From an uncultured Amaricoccus sp. (GTDB lineage Bacteria > Pseudomonadota > Alphaproteobacteria > Rhodobacterales > Rhodobacteraceae), in contig NZ_CALLYO010000116.1 in assembly GCF_937858865.1 (NCBI RefSeq), positions 1-15,403 on the forward strand: a stretch of 15,403 bases of DNA, in the 5' to 3' direction. A program made the translations under genes and the position numbers. How positions within the stretch are numbered: the first letter of the stretch is position 1; every line of letters starts with the position of its first letter. The notes below the pieces were generated by a model, which was given only the letters and a program-made list of their open reading frames with translations, had not been told where the DNA came from and ran no database searches. Shown here piece by piece: positions 14,962-15,403 of this stretch.

Positions 14962-15403
14962 ATGACAGATTTCTTCGCACTCCACTTCGCCTTCCTCGCG
15001 ACCCCGGAAGGCTGGGCCGCCATGATCACGCTGATCGCCATGGAGGTGGTGCTCGGCATCGACAACCTGATCTTCATCTCGATCCTGACCAACAAGCTGC
15101 CGGCCCAGCACCGGGTGAAGGCGCGGCGGCTCGGGATCTCGGGCGCGCTCGTCATGCGGCTGCTGCTGCTCACGACCATCGCCTACATCGTGGCGATGAC
15201 GACGCCGCTCTTCTCGGCCTTCGGGCACGACTTCTCCTGGCGCGACCTGATCCTGATCGCCGGCGGGCTGTTCCTGGTCTGGAAGGCGACGAAGGAGATC
15301 CACCATTCGGTCGATCCGCTGGACCAGAAGGAGGACGCGGTCGGGCGCGCGGTCAGCACCACGCTCGGCGGCGCGATCTTCCAGATCCTGCTGCTCGACC
15401 TCG
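14962..15403 (+). CDS. TerC-family integral membrane protein (C-terminus beyond right edge)
   Basis: The frame is open for 147 codons to the right edge. The N-terminus MTDFFALHFAFLATPEGWAA is followed by membrane segments at about 20-40, 64-82 and 93-107, with the family-defining acidic motif E28-V-V-L-G-I-D34-N35-L. A basic cytoplasmic loop (KLPAQHRVKARRLG) and the WKATKEIHHSV segment after the third helix match the YgjT/YoaE/TerC group. Members are linked to tellurite resistance or, in better studied cases, manganese export; which applies here is unknown. The ATG at 14962 has GAGGAG 5 nt upstream. No other tellurite-resistance gene is seen nearby. Confidence 0.92.
   Translation, partial: MTDFFALHFAFLATPEGWAAMITLIAMEVVLGIDNLIFISILTNKLPAQHRVKARRLGISGALVMRLLLLTTIAYIVAMTTPLFSAFGHDFSWRDLILIAGGLFLVWKATKEIHHSVDPLDQKEDAVGRAVSTTLGGAIFQILLLDL

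Overview
The window is very GC-rich DNA with tightly packed genes, short intergenic gaps and frequent ATGA stop/start overlaps. The gene content suggests a facultatively anaerobic alphaproteobacterium, perhaps Rhodobacterales-like: ubiTUV with an FNR-type site, mmsA with a divergent LysR regulator, and a MoxR/DUF58/DUF4381/VWA operon. The lineage is an inference from family content; no rRNA or other marker gene is present.

Region 1 (1-5460, minus strand) is a MoxR/Bat-type operon, read right to left: moxR AAA+ ATPase, an exported HAD-family phosphatase-like protein, a DUF58 protein, a DUF4381 membrane protein, a BatA-like VWA protein, and a BatB-like VWA protein that runs off the left edge. 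A good sigma70-like promoter sits in an AT-rich patch just upstream of moxR. MoxR ATPases with VWA/DUF58 partners are generally thought to act as chaperone-like systems at the cell envelope. The HAD protein with a signal peptide inside this set is the unusual component.

Region 2 (5481-7078, minus strand) is an exported S1-type arylsulfatase with a Cys-type formylglycine motif, followed by a hairpin. It is transcribed toward moxR.

Region 3 (7220-11324) is an oxygen-independent ubiquinone biosynthesis locus. ubiT-ubiU-ubiV lie on the minus strand, with the Fe-S cysteines of UbiU and UbiV conserved. A UbiD-family prFMN decarboxylase is divergent on the plus strand. Between them lies a near-consensus FNR box (TTGAT-N4-GTCAA), almost exactly midway between the two start codons. 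Its distance to candidate -10 elements fits class II activation in both directions. The ubiD-like gene has no ATG, GTG or TTG at the position where its homology begins; a perfect AGGAGG there precedes an ATC codon.

Region 4 (11343-13884) holds a LysR-type regulator (minus) divergent from mmsA (plus), a CoA-acylating methylmalonate-semialdehyde dehydrogenase of valine or inositol catabolism, closed by a strong terminator hairpin.

Region 5 (13936-15403) holds an OmpR-family response regulator with no kinase beside it, followed by two tandem palindromes, a roughly 250-bp leader, and the start of a TerC-family membrane protein cut by the right edge.

The best candidates for follow-up are the symmetric FNR-controlled ubiTUV/ubiD divergon, the apparent ATC start of the ubiD homologue, and the exported HAD phosphatase built into the MoxR/Bat operon next to an exported sulfatase.
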